Both the position numbers and the translations under genes were made by a program. Shown piece by piece: positions 1-9,703 of a DNA stretch of 64,000 bases (its first letter is position 1; each line of letters begins with the position of its first letter). Source of the DNA: Lenzites betulinus (lineage: Eukaryota; Basidiomycota; Agaricomycetes; Polyporales; Polyporaceae); contig JABYQU010000048.1 of assembly GCA_022264855.1 (NCBI GenBank), forward strand, positions 1-64,000. Direction: 5' to 3'. Below the pieces are notes generated by a model, which saw nothing but the letters and a program-made list of their open reading frames with translations, was not told the DNA's origin and made no database searches.

Positions 1-49
1 ACGACGGCCGCAGGTACAAGCTGGAATCCACGGCACGTCGTCCACCGCT

Positions 50-2064
50 GTGGATAACCCTCCAGCGCAGATCCCCGCACCACTCGCAATTAAAGTGGTC
101 CGTGAGCTGCAGAAGGCCGCGCAGGGGCGGGCCTCCAGTGGCTCCGCTTTGTGGGCGAAGGAGAACGAGGGTGTCGTCCGCAACGCCATGGCGGGCGGGG
201 GTATCGGGGAACGTCAGCGCGCAGTGAAAGAATGTTTCAAGGCGCTCCCGCCGGAGGAGCAGAAGGCATGGCGCACCAAAGCAAAGGACAAGGCGGCTCA
301 AGCGGACAATGACCCTAATCAATGTTTCGAGTGAGTGATGACAGCTCGGCAGTGATCGACATTGACATCGCGAGCTGAGAGGACTTTTCGTCTACCCCTA
401 CGTAGGAACCAACAGCTCCTCGTGCCTCTTCTGGCGAGGGTCTTGGACCAGTTCCCCGGTTTCGGCTCGCAGAACTTCGGGAGCGTTGTCATATGCGCGC
501 AAGTCGGCATGCGCAACGAAGACGGGATTATCCTGCGCAATGAGTAAGTGGATCACTTCCAGTAAGTGTGCGCATAAACGGTTTGCTTATGATATAGGAT
601 GACTATCGGTGCGCGGACGGACTTGGAGTGCCGATCATTTGGCACATTCGAAGGCGGGGCGAGTGTGGAAGAGAAAGACCGATGGGAGCGCTTTGTCGCT
701 ATGGCTTTGCGTATGTCCCTGGCGCCGCACGATTTGGTGGCGGTTATACTTATCACGTTGCAGCCCCGAATCCCGTCCGTGGAGATCCTCGCCTGTTGGT
801 GACGGATGAAGGCCTCCCCAAGCTCCCTGATGTGGACAACTCATGGACGCGCGATGACATCGTCGCCGTTCTCGAGTCGTTCTTCCGACTGTCTTGGCGT
901 GAGTAACCTCGCATACTCAGACATATAGATCGTTATTGACATCGTTGGTGCTAAAGTACATATGAGACCGAAGGAAGCAGGCCTCCAATGGGGCACTGTT
1001 ACTGCGGAGCCGACACGCTACCTCAATGCCCCTTGGGATAGCATATGCGTGCGGGACCCCACCACGTTCAGCCTTGTCGAGGTTATCGTGTTGTACACAC
1101 AGCTCCTCGACGCCCAAGGAAAGGGCACACCCTTCAGATTCCGTAGTGGCGAGGACAGCGTCGGCAGAGAGTCTGACGCGGGGGTTCCCCACGTCGTGAG
1201 CGGGACGACGACCGCGGGTGCACGTACGACCAACCCACAAACACCGACTATGGGCATACGGGTCGTTAACGTCTTTTCATCGCCGGTGCATAAAGCCTTG
1301 ACGTCGCAGCGCAAGGACCGCCACTCTGCTACACCAGCCGAGCGCAATACCAACGCATCGTCTGGCTCGACGCTCACAGATACGCTCTTCTCTGTGCGCG
1401 AGGAGGGGGAATCTGACTTGGAGGACGGCGCCCCAGCTGGCAACGCAGGGTCAGGATCTCATCAGGTGAGTAGACGAGCATCTGTGTCAGAGAGTGGTGT
1501 AGGGGCGGCGTCAACGGCCAATCGAATGGAGGAACAGGCTGGGTCGCGGGCTGAGAGTGGGGAGAGGCTCGTCGGAGGTGGACCACCTGGTGGAGTAGAG
1601 GGGGAGCCTGCTGATGCGGTAGGTGGTGAGGGCGAGGAGACATCCGTACGGGCGGAAGAGCCGCACGCTTCAATACCGAGCCCACGAGTCCGCAAACGGA
1701 CGTCGGTAGCCGTCCGGGAGAGCGGTGGCCCAAGCGGCATCGAAGATGTCGAGTACGACGTCGCCGCTAGCGTGCCTAAGCGGCGCCGATCTGGGCGGGG
1801 TAAGGCGAGTGACGTCGAAGACGACGTCGTCGACGGTAGCTTGCCCAAGCGGCGCCGATCTGGGCGGGGTAAAGGGTGGAGGACAGGTGTGTCTCGGACG
1901 ATGTGTTATGACCTTTGAAGCTGAGGACCTACTGACATGCTTATTGTAGGGGGAAGGATGACGCAGTGGCCACTCGACAGACGCGCTCCCGCGGCCCTGT
2001 AAAAGAGGTGGTGTCGCCGGCGCGCAGCTCGAAGCGCGGGAGGGCGGCCGCGGCGAAGCGGTAA
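50..2064 (+). CDS. HMG-like, NLS-bearing hypothetical protein
   Basis: Multi-exon gene. Exon 1 runs from the ATG at 50 to about 327 and encodes an HMG-box-like helical stretch (SALWAKENEG, then a basic EEQKAWRTKAKDKA segment). Later exons join in frame: GA|G at about 400, GA|G at about 599, a 48-base intron ending at about 761, and an exon read from about 958. The middle third is Ser/Gly/Glu-rich. The C-terminal part carries two copies of the basic motif PKRRRSGRGK separated by an acidic linker, which look like nuclear localisation signals, and the last residues (KRGRAAAAKR) are also basic. I recognise the general layout from lineage-specific basidiomycete proteins but know no function. It converges on the minus-strand cysteine-cluster gene. 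The last splice (about 1890-1949) is ambiguous between two donors, so the end is likely but not certain. Confidence 0.6.
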
Positions 2065-2640
2065 AGTGCGCGTTTAAGCGCTAGGTTCAGTACTTCAGTA
2101 CTACTAAGTAGGGGTTAGTGAGGTGATTGGGCTGATAATCACTACATGTCCTTGTTGACATAACGGCGGCACTGTGAAGAGGAGGTCGTAGAGGTGATCA
2201 TTGAACCAGGGGTGAACACATAGATAATGCTAAAGTGTAAGTACACAGGTAAACACTTCCGTGAACCAGGGATAAATCAATAGATTACCACAACGGGCGT
2301 GAGATGGTTCAATATGGGTTTATCCCAATACTAAACCTGAATTGAATAAGATGGGGATTAACAACACTATTATGATGATCAATAGATTACGAGGACGAGC
2401 ATGAGATGGTTCAACATGGGTTTATCCCAATACTAAACCTGAATTGAATAAGATCAGGATTAACAACATTGTAATAGAAAGAGTGTTTCGAACAGCTGAA
2501 TGATAACATTACATTGGTGATCATCTTTATATTTGTGATCAACAGTGTACAAAGCTTAATGGTGTAGATGATATTTTTATCACATTAACTAATGGGGAAT
2601 AGATTAACGAACTAAAAAAGACCTGTGTGATAACAAACAC
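2065..2640. other. AT-rich convergent intergenic gap
   Basis: 576 bases between the stop codons of two convergent genes, visibly more AT-rich than the flanks. No coding signal is seen. It contains the diverged direct repeats annotated separately, which together with the composition suggest a degraded repeat insertion. Confidence 0.6.
2195..2470. repeat. AT-rich direct repeat, period 102
   Basis: Two copies of about 90 bases start with AATAGATTAC at 2279 and 2381 and share ATGAGATGGTTCAA- and TATCCCAATACTAAACC-type sequence with only scattered differences, giving a period of 102. Upstream, TGAACCAGGG followed by a TAGAT tail occurs twice (about 2202 and 2261), which looks like a further partial unit. 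The family cannot be named from this window. Confidence 0.75.
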
Positions 2641-4308
2641 CTACACAGCGAGCTCGTCCGAGTCATCAAGCGTCAAATCAATATCAACGTCCTCTATCTT
2701 CACCCGGGGTCGCCTCTGTACTGCTTTAACATGCACCACAACAATGGCTTCATCGTCATCTAAAGTGAGGTCGATGACATCGTCAGTGCTGGATTGGGGA
2801 CGCGCCAAGCTAAGCTGTGAGCCTTCGGAGTTGCTTGCACTGAATGTGAGGTCGGGTGTGCTGTCGTCGTCGATGGCCAAGTCGATGACGTCGTGGTGTG
2901 GGTTGGCATCAATGGTACGGTCGGCATCAGCGAGGGTGGGAGAACCGCTGTCCGAAGGGGATGTAGAACGCATAAGTGCGATAGAGGCGCGGACGGCAGC
3001 CAGCATCTCTCGGTCGAACGCGTTCAGGTAGGGGCTTCCTTCGGATGAGGATAGGACGGGAGAAAGCGCCTCGATAGCAGCCAAGTTTGCCAAGGTAGAG
3101 TCCCGAAGCGTCTCGAACTCAGTCTGACCGCTGTCTGACAGGTTGCCCCATGGACTCCCGGAGCGTAAGCGGTCCAAACTAGAGGATTTGACTGACAGGA
3201 GGTAGTCGGCATATGATGTATCCACACGTGCGGCAGCCTCTAGCCGTGATGCTTCCAGAGCTGCAAGATATTCATCATCCTCATCCTCGCCGGTATCAGA
3301 GTCGCAGCAGTTGTCACAGCCGAGATGATTACGGTCCAGACAGGGAAGAATCGAGGCTGTCCTGAGCAGCGGTGTTGGACAAGAGGAGTCAGCAGCTAGA
3401 GACGCTTGAAGGAGCCCTAGCGAAGAGCCCGATGAGAGGAGGGACGACCCAGACGGCAAGCCGGAACCCAGGGACGAGCTAGATCCTGACGACGAGCCAG
3501 ATCCAGATCCCGATGAGAGGAGGGACGACCCTGACCACAAGCCAGACGACTGAGGTGGCGCCATTGCCGCCAGAGATGCTTGAATGGCTGCATGGATGTC
3601 GTTCTCATAAGTGGAGGACACGGAGTACGAGTTCCGTGCAGACTTAATCGGCCTGTGTTCTCCAGGAGATCTGGGAGAACCACATGCAGGTCGCTTCATC
3701 GCAGCCCGTGCAGACATGCGGTGGACTGTTGCCGGTATGAAGGGAACCTCCGGAGCTGATCTAGATATTTGTATGAGTTGTAACGACATATATAATGTCT
3801 TGCGTATAGGACGTACCGTTCAAATGGATGACCGGATGCCGGCTGGACTCCTAAGCTATCCATGGCATAGTCTGTGAGCCCTCGATGAAGTCTACATCCA
3901 CCGGCGATCTGGCAGTGCTTCAGGCATAGTGCACGGTCGCACCGAAGGGCTACGCGGGTTGTAAGACATACAGCGCATTGTTTGATCGACTTGTCACCAT
4001 CGGGTTGAGGGGCTGGTGTATTTGTAGGGTTTGTGGGCCGCTCTAAGAGAGCATGGTTGCAGTACCGGAAGTATAGTGCATGCATGCGTTTGCCGTTCTT
4101 ATCGCGGCCCTCACACTGCTGCTCTGTTAATTATATTATTTAAATTATGCACATCTGTGCGACATACCGTGACATAGTTGCGTCCTTCATTAGGCTTCCC
4201 CTTTGTCTTGCATGTACGGACCTGGAGGCTTGTCCAGCATTCCGGACACTCCCAGTCTGAGTCAGCGCGATCGTTGGGCCCCCAGTTGCTGCGTGGATCT
4301 TGCTCCAT
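2641..4308 (-). CDS. GRF/cysteine-cluster protein with C-terminal SIM-like motifs
   Basis: Three exons (4308-4168, 4121-3817, 3760-2641) join with consistent phases to give 521 residues. Residues about 20-75 hold a GRF-like zinc motif (CPECWTSL, then KPNEGRNYVT split by intron 1, then CEGRDK). A second cluster follows at about residues 95-125 with spacing CAVC...LRCDRALCLKHC...GCRLH. The rest is a low-complexity Ser/Gly region with GSSLLSSGSG-type repeats, then an acidic tail. The tail has three hydrophobic-acidic motifs, VIDLAIDDDS, VIDLTLDDDE and DIDLTLDDSDE, the last only a few residues from the stop. These resemble SUMO-interacting motifs. Cysteine clusters of this kind occur near KDZ-type transposons in mushrooms, but no transposase is visible here. 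Function is not known; a nuclear, SUMO-linked role is inference. Confidence 0.7.
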
Positions 4309-4686
4309 AGAGATAGCTGGGTAAAAGCGAAGGGTAGGGATAGTTGTTATAGGTGTAGTAGAGGGTCACAGAGTAAGATGGCGTAGTCAAGGATTGCAGA
4401 GGAGGATGACGCAGTAGGGAATCACGGCGAGGAGGACGTGGTGGTGGGGGATCGCTGGAGGAAAGGGAGAAAATGGCGTCGACGCTTGCCCTCCCCCATC
4501 TTATATATATTTATGGAGTGGTCGGTCCTTCACAGAAGATAAGTGTGCGCATCGGAAAAGTGTTGATTGGCACCGTCATGTTGAGATGATCACTGCCATT
4601 CTCGGATTCCACATACGAATCACGGAGGGCGAGTGTACAGGCTGCAATTCAGCTAACAAGAACATCGAACATACTACATACACAAC
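4309..4686. promoter_or_regulatory. Upstream region of the GRF-like gene
   Basis: 378 bases between the start of the 2641-4308 gene and the stop of the next minus-strand gene. Near 4500 a run that reads TATATATAAG on the minus strand lies about 190 bases upstream of the ATG at 4308 and could be a TATA element. Nothing coding is seen. Confidence 0.35.
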
Positions 4687-6659
4687 TTATTCAGCCTCTA
4701 CATCCTGAACATCAACGTCGGCATCAGCATCCTGTGCATACTTCCCTTGCCCACGCTTGTGGCCTGTCTCCTTCTTCCATCCATCAAGCTGACCGCGACA
4801 TACAGTCCATGTCATACCCTTTGTGCGAGGGAGCCCTAGCATCCTATCACGCTGTGCTTGAGTTGAGTTGATCCACGCACGGCGAGAACGCTGATATGTG
4901 GTGGACTTGAAAGGACGGCCAAAGACGTACTCGAAACGCGCAGAAAGAGGCGTCTTGGGTGCTGCACTGTCCTCGACCCCATCCCCAGCATCCCCATCAT
5001 CCTCGCCAATCAAGGCAAACGCATGCGCGATATCCCGAGCAAAGAAGCCAGCTGGCCAAGGTTGCATGGTGGGGGGGCGTAGACAAGTTTCAGTGCCCAT
5101 AGTTGATCGAGATCCTTGATGTCGAGCTTAGGAAGCACTGGGCGGTCGCGTCGAGGTGTCCCAGGAGGCACAGATAGTGTGGCTGTCAAATACGACTGGT
5201 GAACGACTGGCAATGGCATCGGGATCTGTGCGGGAGGGAACTGCATATATGACGGCAGCTGAGAATGCAACATCGTAGGACTGGGACTGGGCAGCGAGCT
5301 CGGAAGAGATGGCACAAGATGAGATCCAAAGTGTTGTATAGCCAAGGGGGGCGCAACAGGATAGCGGGCATGAGCGACCAAAGTATCAAGATTCTGAGAG
5401 GACGTCGTCGGTAGGTCTGAGGACTGCTCGGTTTCAAGCGTATCAGATCCAAGAGACATTGCAGATGTAGCGGCGGAGACGATAGACATCAGGGAGTCTG
5501 TGCTTGCGAGGGTGCCCAGGGTCGGGGAGTGTGTCGCCTGAGATCGCACGACACCAGGGAGAGGGAAGGAGTGGCCTGACAGACCGGTGGTCAGGCGAGG
5601 ATCAAGCCAAGGCTGTGTGGTGTATGGCTCTGATGTGTGCGTTGATGGGTAGAGGGGGAGATAGTGTTGTGTAGTGAGCGTGGGAGCCATTCGCTGAGGG
5701 TTGCCAAGTCCATTCATCCTCCCACGTAGTCTGGTGGCGTTCCAACAGACATTCTCAAGGTCCGGGCAGTCTTGGACCCCAAGTCGTCGGATGAGAATGT
5801 GTTCATTGGCACGGACCTTGATCTTGTGAGTGAGTAAGATGTTAACCCATGACCGTGTTGCCAGTATGAACTGCTGAATGGTCGGCTCATCTTGTAGCGC
5901 AAGGTCCTGGATAGCTTGTAGTTGGGCGAGCTCTATGGTCGGCCATGTTGGAGGACCCTGAACAATAGTTTCGATGGCCGGCTGTCCATCCTGATATCGT
6001 AGGTGAGTTTGATGTCAATAGAACACACTGAGCTAAGAACTTACCATCGTCCAAGCATGAATGCTAAATGTGCGTTCAACCATCAGAAGGTTATGGCGAC
6101 GCTGTGCAACAGCACGAGTCTTCTCCAACCGTTGATGCATCGCCATGTCCCAGTCCCGCTTCATCCCGTCAGGCATGACCTCGCGCTGGTTGCGTGGGCT
6201 AGGCTCAGTGCTAGATCCGGGTTTTGCAGGGCCCAGATGTGATTGTATAGTTGTCGGTTGATGGTTTTGAGGTGGAATGACTGGAGGAGGATGAGAGAGA
6301 GAAAATGGATCACGGACTACGGGGACTGGAACGACTGCCAGGGCGCGACGAGTTTGATCATGCGACTTGAATCCACACGGTGTGGGATGCTCGAGACAGT
6401 GTTTCTTACACCGTATGCGACTGCAGCCGGTAGCAAGTTTCTGGCCTGATCTACAGCCTGGCTCTTGGCAGGATGATGTTGCCTGAGTCCCGGCAGGTGG
6501 GTTCACATAGGTGCTGGCGATGAACTGATACTGGGGTGCAGGTGTTAGAATATGCTGCAGGGGAGCCAGAGCGACAGCGGAGTGAAGAATATGCTGCAGG
6601 GGAGCCAGAGCGACAGCGGAGTGATGAGTCGGCACAGAGGTATTCATTTGAGCTAACAA
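4687..6659 (-). pseudogene. Cysteine-cluster hypothetical protein, frame-broken
   Basis: Exon 1 (6659-6045) carries a C-x4-C-x7-C-x5-C-x3-C-x7-C cluster (CQEPGC, then GCSRIRCKKHC, then CGF) at about residues 60-100, resembling the neighbouring gene's cluster. Exon 2 (5990-4687) continues in frame through a long Pro/Ser/Thr-rich linker to residues ALKLVYAPP. There a run of seven G on the plus strand (5071-5077) puts the following sequence one frame off. The shifted frame reads on into a conserved-looking C-terminal domain (WPAGFFARDIAHAF ... FEYVFGRPF ... YQRSRRAW) and ends at 4687. No acceptable intron bridges the shift. It could be a recent pseudogene, a polymorphic slip or a sequencing error. 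The start at 6659 is the first usable ATG, but an upstream exon is not excluded. Function unknown. Confidence 0.6.
6548..6625. repeat. 39-bp tandem duplication in coding sequence
   Basis: Two near-identical 39-base units (6548-6586 and 6587-6625) lie inside the first exon of the 4687-6659 gene. They duplicate 13 residues (HSAVALAPLQHIL) without disturbing the frame, so this looks recent. Confidence 0.9.
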
Positions 6660-7266
6660 TGAGGGATGCTAATAGCAGTTTACAAACGTCGGTGGTGGTG
6701 TGGAATATACAGGTTATGGAATACATCACGCCTATGTTTGAAAGTCAACTTAGACAGCTCGATGCTACTCGGCACCATGGAGAAGCGGGCGTGATATACA
6801 GGCGCCCAAATATCGGGCGCTTGCGGGGGGCGCGGGGGTCGCGGGGGTCGCGGGGGCAGTGGCCTTTTGGGAAGTGCTGACTTTCTGTATGTATTATAAG
6901 ACTAGCAGATACCCGTGCCTACGGCCCGAAACGGCTTTGCATTATTTACGCTCCGCAACCTTTGGAGGGCCTGCCACCCCGCACGGCGGGGTGGCAGGCC
7001 CTCCCGCCCACAGCCTTGAAAACCAATACCCGCATTTCCTAACAGTCAACGATGAGAAGTTCATAAATAATGTCAATGAGTGGGAAACCCTCAGAATTGA
7101 GGATACCTGCGACCGTGCACTCCGCATTCCATTTACCGGAACTGTTGACATACTCACCTCAGACTCTATTAGTATATTTACCTTGTGTCTACCCGCGTTG
7201 TCTACTCACCTGGTTCACTCACATCCCCGAGCCCCGGTCATGTTTACCTCATTCTAACATTCTAAT
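6660..7266. other. Intergenic stretch with G-rich repeats
   Basis: No gene seen. About 6820-6856 contains three close copies of a GCGGGGGTC-type unit. Just before it, GCGCCC and GGGCGC flank a 7-base AT-rich core. From about 6900 the sequence (ACTAGCAGATACCCGTGCC) resembles the ends of small fungal repeats, then leads into the perfect hairpin annotated separately. The left copy of the MITE target-site duplication ends this stretch. Confidence 0.45.
6964..7004. repeat. Perfect 18-bp inverted repeat
   Basis: Arms 6964-6981 and 6987-7004 are exact reverse complements separated by a 5-base loop. The stem is GC-rich (GGAGGGCCTGCCACCCCG). It does not lie just after any gene I call, so it is not an evident terminator; it more likely belongs to a small repeat. 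Confidence 0.9.
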
Positions 7267-7693
7267 GGATGACTTCCCGTAAGGATTTAGAAATTTTAGA
7301 ACGCATTCTAAATCGTTGGAGCATCTCGAAATGGCAGGTCTGCCGAGATACCGAGGGAGATTCAAAGTCCGCTGGCGAGATGCCGAGTTCTAAACTTTGG
7401 GAGCGCCCAAAATCTGGAAGGGGGGGTCGACCCCCCCTCCTAGATTTTGAACGCGTTCTAAACGACGAAAAGGGAAGGCAGCTGGCGTCAAAGCGACGAA
7501 ATAAGCAGGTCGTTGAGCTCATCCATCACACATTTGCCATTCTTGTGTGCCAAGTGAGAGCTGAGTCAGCGTGCCGGGAGGCGCTGGTTGTGGGCGCTCG
7601 AGTGGCTCTCATTCAGAGTCCGACGCAGCCCCGCCTCTCGATCTTGGATTTAGAATCGACTCTAAATTTCTAGATTCTTACGGGAAGTCATCC
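7267..7693. mobile_element. MITE-like non-autonomous element, 427 bp
   Basis: Terminal inverted repeats begin GGATGACTTCCCGTAAG at both ends: 17 bases are perfect, then similarity continues to about 29 bases with few mismatches. AAT flanks both sides (7264-7266 and 7694-7696), a probable 3-bp target duplication. There is no long open frame. The interior has a 40-base near-perfect palindrome centred on GTCGAC (7409-7448, 18 of 20 pairs) and three 18-base palindromic TTTAGAA...TTCTAAA-type motifs at 7295, 7445 and 7649. The superfamily is not clear from this one copy. Confidence 0.8.
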
Positions 7694-9700
7694 AATATTC
7701 CACTACTTACCTACGCGCGCCAGGCCACGCTTGGTTTACTTACCCCGTAGCCTGTATGTGTCCGCAGTGCAATTAATTTGCCCCGCGAGCTCCCCGTACC
7801 ACGTCATGCATCCCGATGTCAGTGGGCAAAGCACTGGCAGCCTGGGTGGCATTGTCAGTGGCAATTGCCACCGCCGACTTTATATACACCCTGGGCCGGC
7901 GCTATTGATGTATCTAGAAAAATCGATAGCTCAGCACTGTTCTAGATATTACACCAGGTTCCACCACGGATGATGTTGTTTGTGACGGCTACTGGGCTAC
8001 ACCGCGCATGGGAGAATTGTCGAGAATGCTTGATAGCGGACGTCGGCGGTGACCGCGCGCTCATCGATGTGGAGTATGGGCGCTAGCCCTGCAGTAGCGT
8101 ACAACGATGGTCAACCGCCGGCAACAAATGTTCAAAGCGCAGCGTTCAACCTCACTTCCTCACTCCCAGCTGCTAGAAATTATAATTAGTAAACAATTCA
8201 AGTACCACAGCAGTATGGCATACTGTATCTGTATCTGTATCTGAGAGTAAATCGTTCTGAAAGTAGGGCATTGCATGTACTATTTGTATACCGGCAAACA
8301 CTCACCACCCATCCACCTACATATTTGTGTGCCATTTACCCAGGAACACTCATCGTACTCCTCATGTAGACCCGGGAATGCCGCGAGGAATCTTAGTTGG
8401 TAGTGTGCGGGAGCGACTGTCGGGCGCCTAATGGTTGCACCGGTCTGCTGTGGAATTTACTATGTAACTGCCGGACCTCCGGCTTCAGGAATCCAGAAGC
8501 CTGTTTCTAGCACTGTAAACAATGCAACGGGGTCGAGGATGGTCGAACACGGCGACCGCGAGTGGTGGTTTTGCAACAGAAAAGAGTGCCTTCCGTAGAA
8601 GGCAATGGCACTTTCCTAATCGGGGACCGGGCTTCTATATATTATAAGATGTGCTGTGTGCCTGAGTACGGCTTACTTGGACGCGCAGCGCCAGTACTTC
8701 CCGACGGCGGCGGTGGCGCTACATGTACAGACGCACGACTGATCTTGATGCACACGGCGCCGTCGAGGTCGGCCCTGCACGCACAAGGATCGTCGAGCTC
8801 CGTCTGCCAGATGTTCGCAAGTGGGAAACCTGCCAGCTCGCAGAGACTAGAGTGTGGCATATGCTACCCATCGCACCCGGTAGCCAAGTCGTCGACACAA
8901 CCTCCTCCGCTCCGTCCCGTCGAGTGGATCCCAATATTAATGAGCACCCGACCCGGCGTCGAGGATCGTCGCTGCTCGGACCCGCGCGGCGGCGAGGCCG
9001 ATACAGTGGATCCATCTGGCAGCAGACTCCGGGATGCCATAAATTTGGCCGCTGATCTATTTGAGAGGTCGATACCATTAATATTGCGGTCGGGACGGGT
9101 GCCGTGGGGCGCCAGCGTGGCAAGTACTGAATACTGAGTATTGAGTGCTTGACGGCCAGCGCAGTCAGTGCGCAGTGACAGAGGCTGCGGGCGGTCGGGT
9201 TCCGACGTGCACAGTACTAGTGCGTCATGTATGGGTTTGCGGTTGTATTTATACACCTTTGGCAGCACGGACATTACCTAGCTCTACACTTATGTACACA
9301 CGGACGGAGCAAAAAAAGTCAGACGGGATCGGGATGAAGGGCAAAAGGAGGGCCTCGGGAAGGGGAGGAAAGGAAGGGAGGTCCGATGTCCGAGGGTGCG
9401 CGCAGGGCCGTCGAGTCGAGTCGAGCAGGGGCGGAGGCGGGGGGAAGGGGTGGGAAACAGGATCCGTAGAGGGGCAGGGACGGTAGAAGCGGGGAAGGGG
9501 AGAAGGCGAAGACGGGCGAGCGGCGCGGGGGGTCGGACAGGGTTCGGACGCGGGCGATGGGCCTGTCCTGCATAAAGTACACCAGCAAAATACGACGAAA
9601 GCTGTCTAAATGCGATAGATAAAAAGTCGTGACGGCCTCCCGGCCGGGGTCGTGATATGCGGACGGGGGCGCGAGGGCAGAAACGATGGTCCGGCACCGC
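7694..9700. other. Gene-free region of about 2 kb
   Basis: I see no gene with recognisable domains or plausible splicing. A short (TGTATC)n run lies near 8223. The only long open frame (8562-9137) reads as non-coding, see rejected items. From about 9400 the sequence becomes GC-rich and may include the 3' UTR of the next minus-strand gene. Confidence 0.5.
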
Positions 9701-9703
9701 GCT

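Noticed and set aside
6964..7004. Hairpin as a rho-independent terminator
   Set aside because: The organism is a eukaryote, and no T-run or adjacent gene end fits.
50..7266. An intact KDZ transposase or TET/JBP gene in the left island
   Set aside because: No RNase H-like core, SWIM finger or dioxygenase motif was found; the link to KDZ elements remains an inference from the accessory domains.
8562..9137. Open frame of 191 codons on the plus strand
   Set aside because: No domain, odd composition, overlapping equally long frames on the other strand, and no plausible introns; typical of chance frames in GC-rich DNA.
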